Shown here: one piece after another, positions 20,495 to 20,504 of the stretch
Numbering within the stretch: position 1 is the first letter of the stretch
Layout: every line of letters begins with the position of its first letter
Assembly: GCA_018971765.1 (NCBI GenBank)
Contig: JAGXAA010000009.1
Coordinates: 1-20,504 of the forward strand
Direction of reading: 5' to 3'
Source of the DNA: Patescibacteria group bacterium
GTDB lineage: Bacteria > Patescibacteriota > Minisyncoccia > Phycocordibacterales > GWA1-40-21
Length of the DNA stretch: 20,504 nt
Translations under genes and position numbers: made by a program
The notes under the pieces: generated by a model
Database searches by the model: none
What the model saw: only the letters and a program-made list of their open reading frames with translations
Told to the model about the DNA's origin: nothing

Positions 20495-20504
20495 GTACTG
20501 AAAC

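Overview
The window reads as a chromosomal segment of a Candidate Phyla Radiation (Patescibacteria) bacterium, most likely Parcubacteria-like. The reasons are as follows. The ribosomal cluster runs S14-S8-L6-L18-S5-L15-SecY-Adk-Map with no L30 gene between S5 and L15, and loss of L30 is a known CPR trait. Nucleoside-diphosphate kinase carries an insert of about 45 residues. There is a large soluble VirD4/HerA-type ATPase of a kind common in these genomes. Shine-Dalgarno sites are almost absent, and several genes have a -10 box placed so that transcription would start at the start codon. The lineage call is inference from gene content; no 16S rRNA is present.

Layout. Bases 1-103 hold nothing I can name. 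The minus strand from 131 to 17111 carries most genes: a beta-CASP/MBL ribonuclease (131-1525); a gene-free stretch (1526-2107) with a long hairpin element, a probable 6S-like RNA with its own promoter and terminator, and a compound cruciform; ndk (2108-2713); the ATPase (2792-5545); two coiled-coil proteins (6145-8393); and the ribosomal protein/secY/adk/map operon (8457-14359). A tRNA-Pro overlaps the end of a PAP2 phosphatase gene, which follows a DedA-PAP2-LssY_C fusion (15018-17111). One plus-strand gene, a PD-(D/E)XK-like nuclease (5684-6106), interrupts this block.

From 17189 onward the plus strand dominates: a small unknown protein, a structured GC-rich non-coding stretch, a methyltransferase related to phospholipid N-methyltransferases, galU, a small membrane protein and tRNA-Phe. 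One minus-strand gene in this part encodes an unusual protein of about 22 consecutive seven-residue repeats (GDVSNIR type).

The window is rich in non-coding structure. I see four repeat or structure types: (1) two diverged copies of a roughly 100-bp hairpin with compensatory arm changes and a conserved loop, one upstream of the ribonuclease gene and one in the vacant L30 position; (2) inverted arrays of a TTTTAGG-like heptanucleotide filling most spacers of the ribosomal operon and other gaps; (3) a 23-bp hairpin family at 3' ends of transcription units; (4) a three-part cruciform downstream of ndk. Together with the leaderless-type promoters, these are the parts of the window most worth following up. 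The genes themselves are mostly housekeeping: translation, protein export and maturation, nucleotide balance, RNA decay, and envelope lipid or sugar-nucleotide metabolism.
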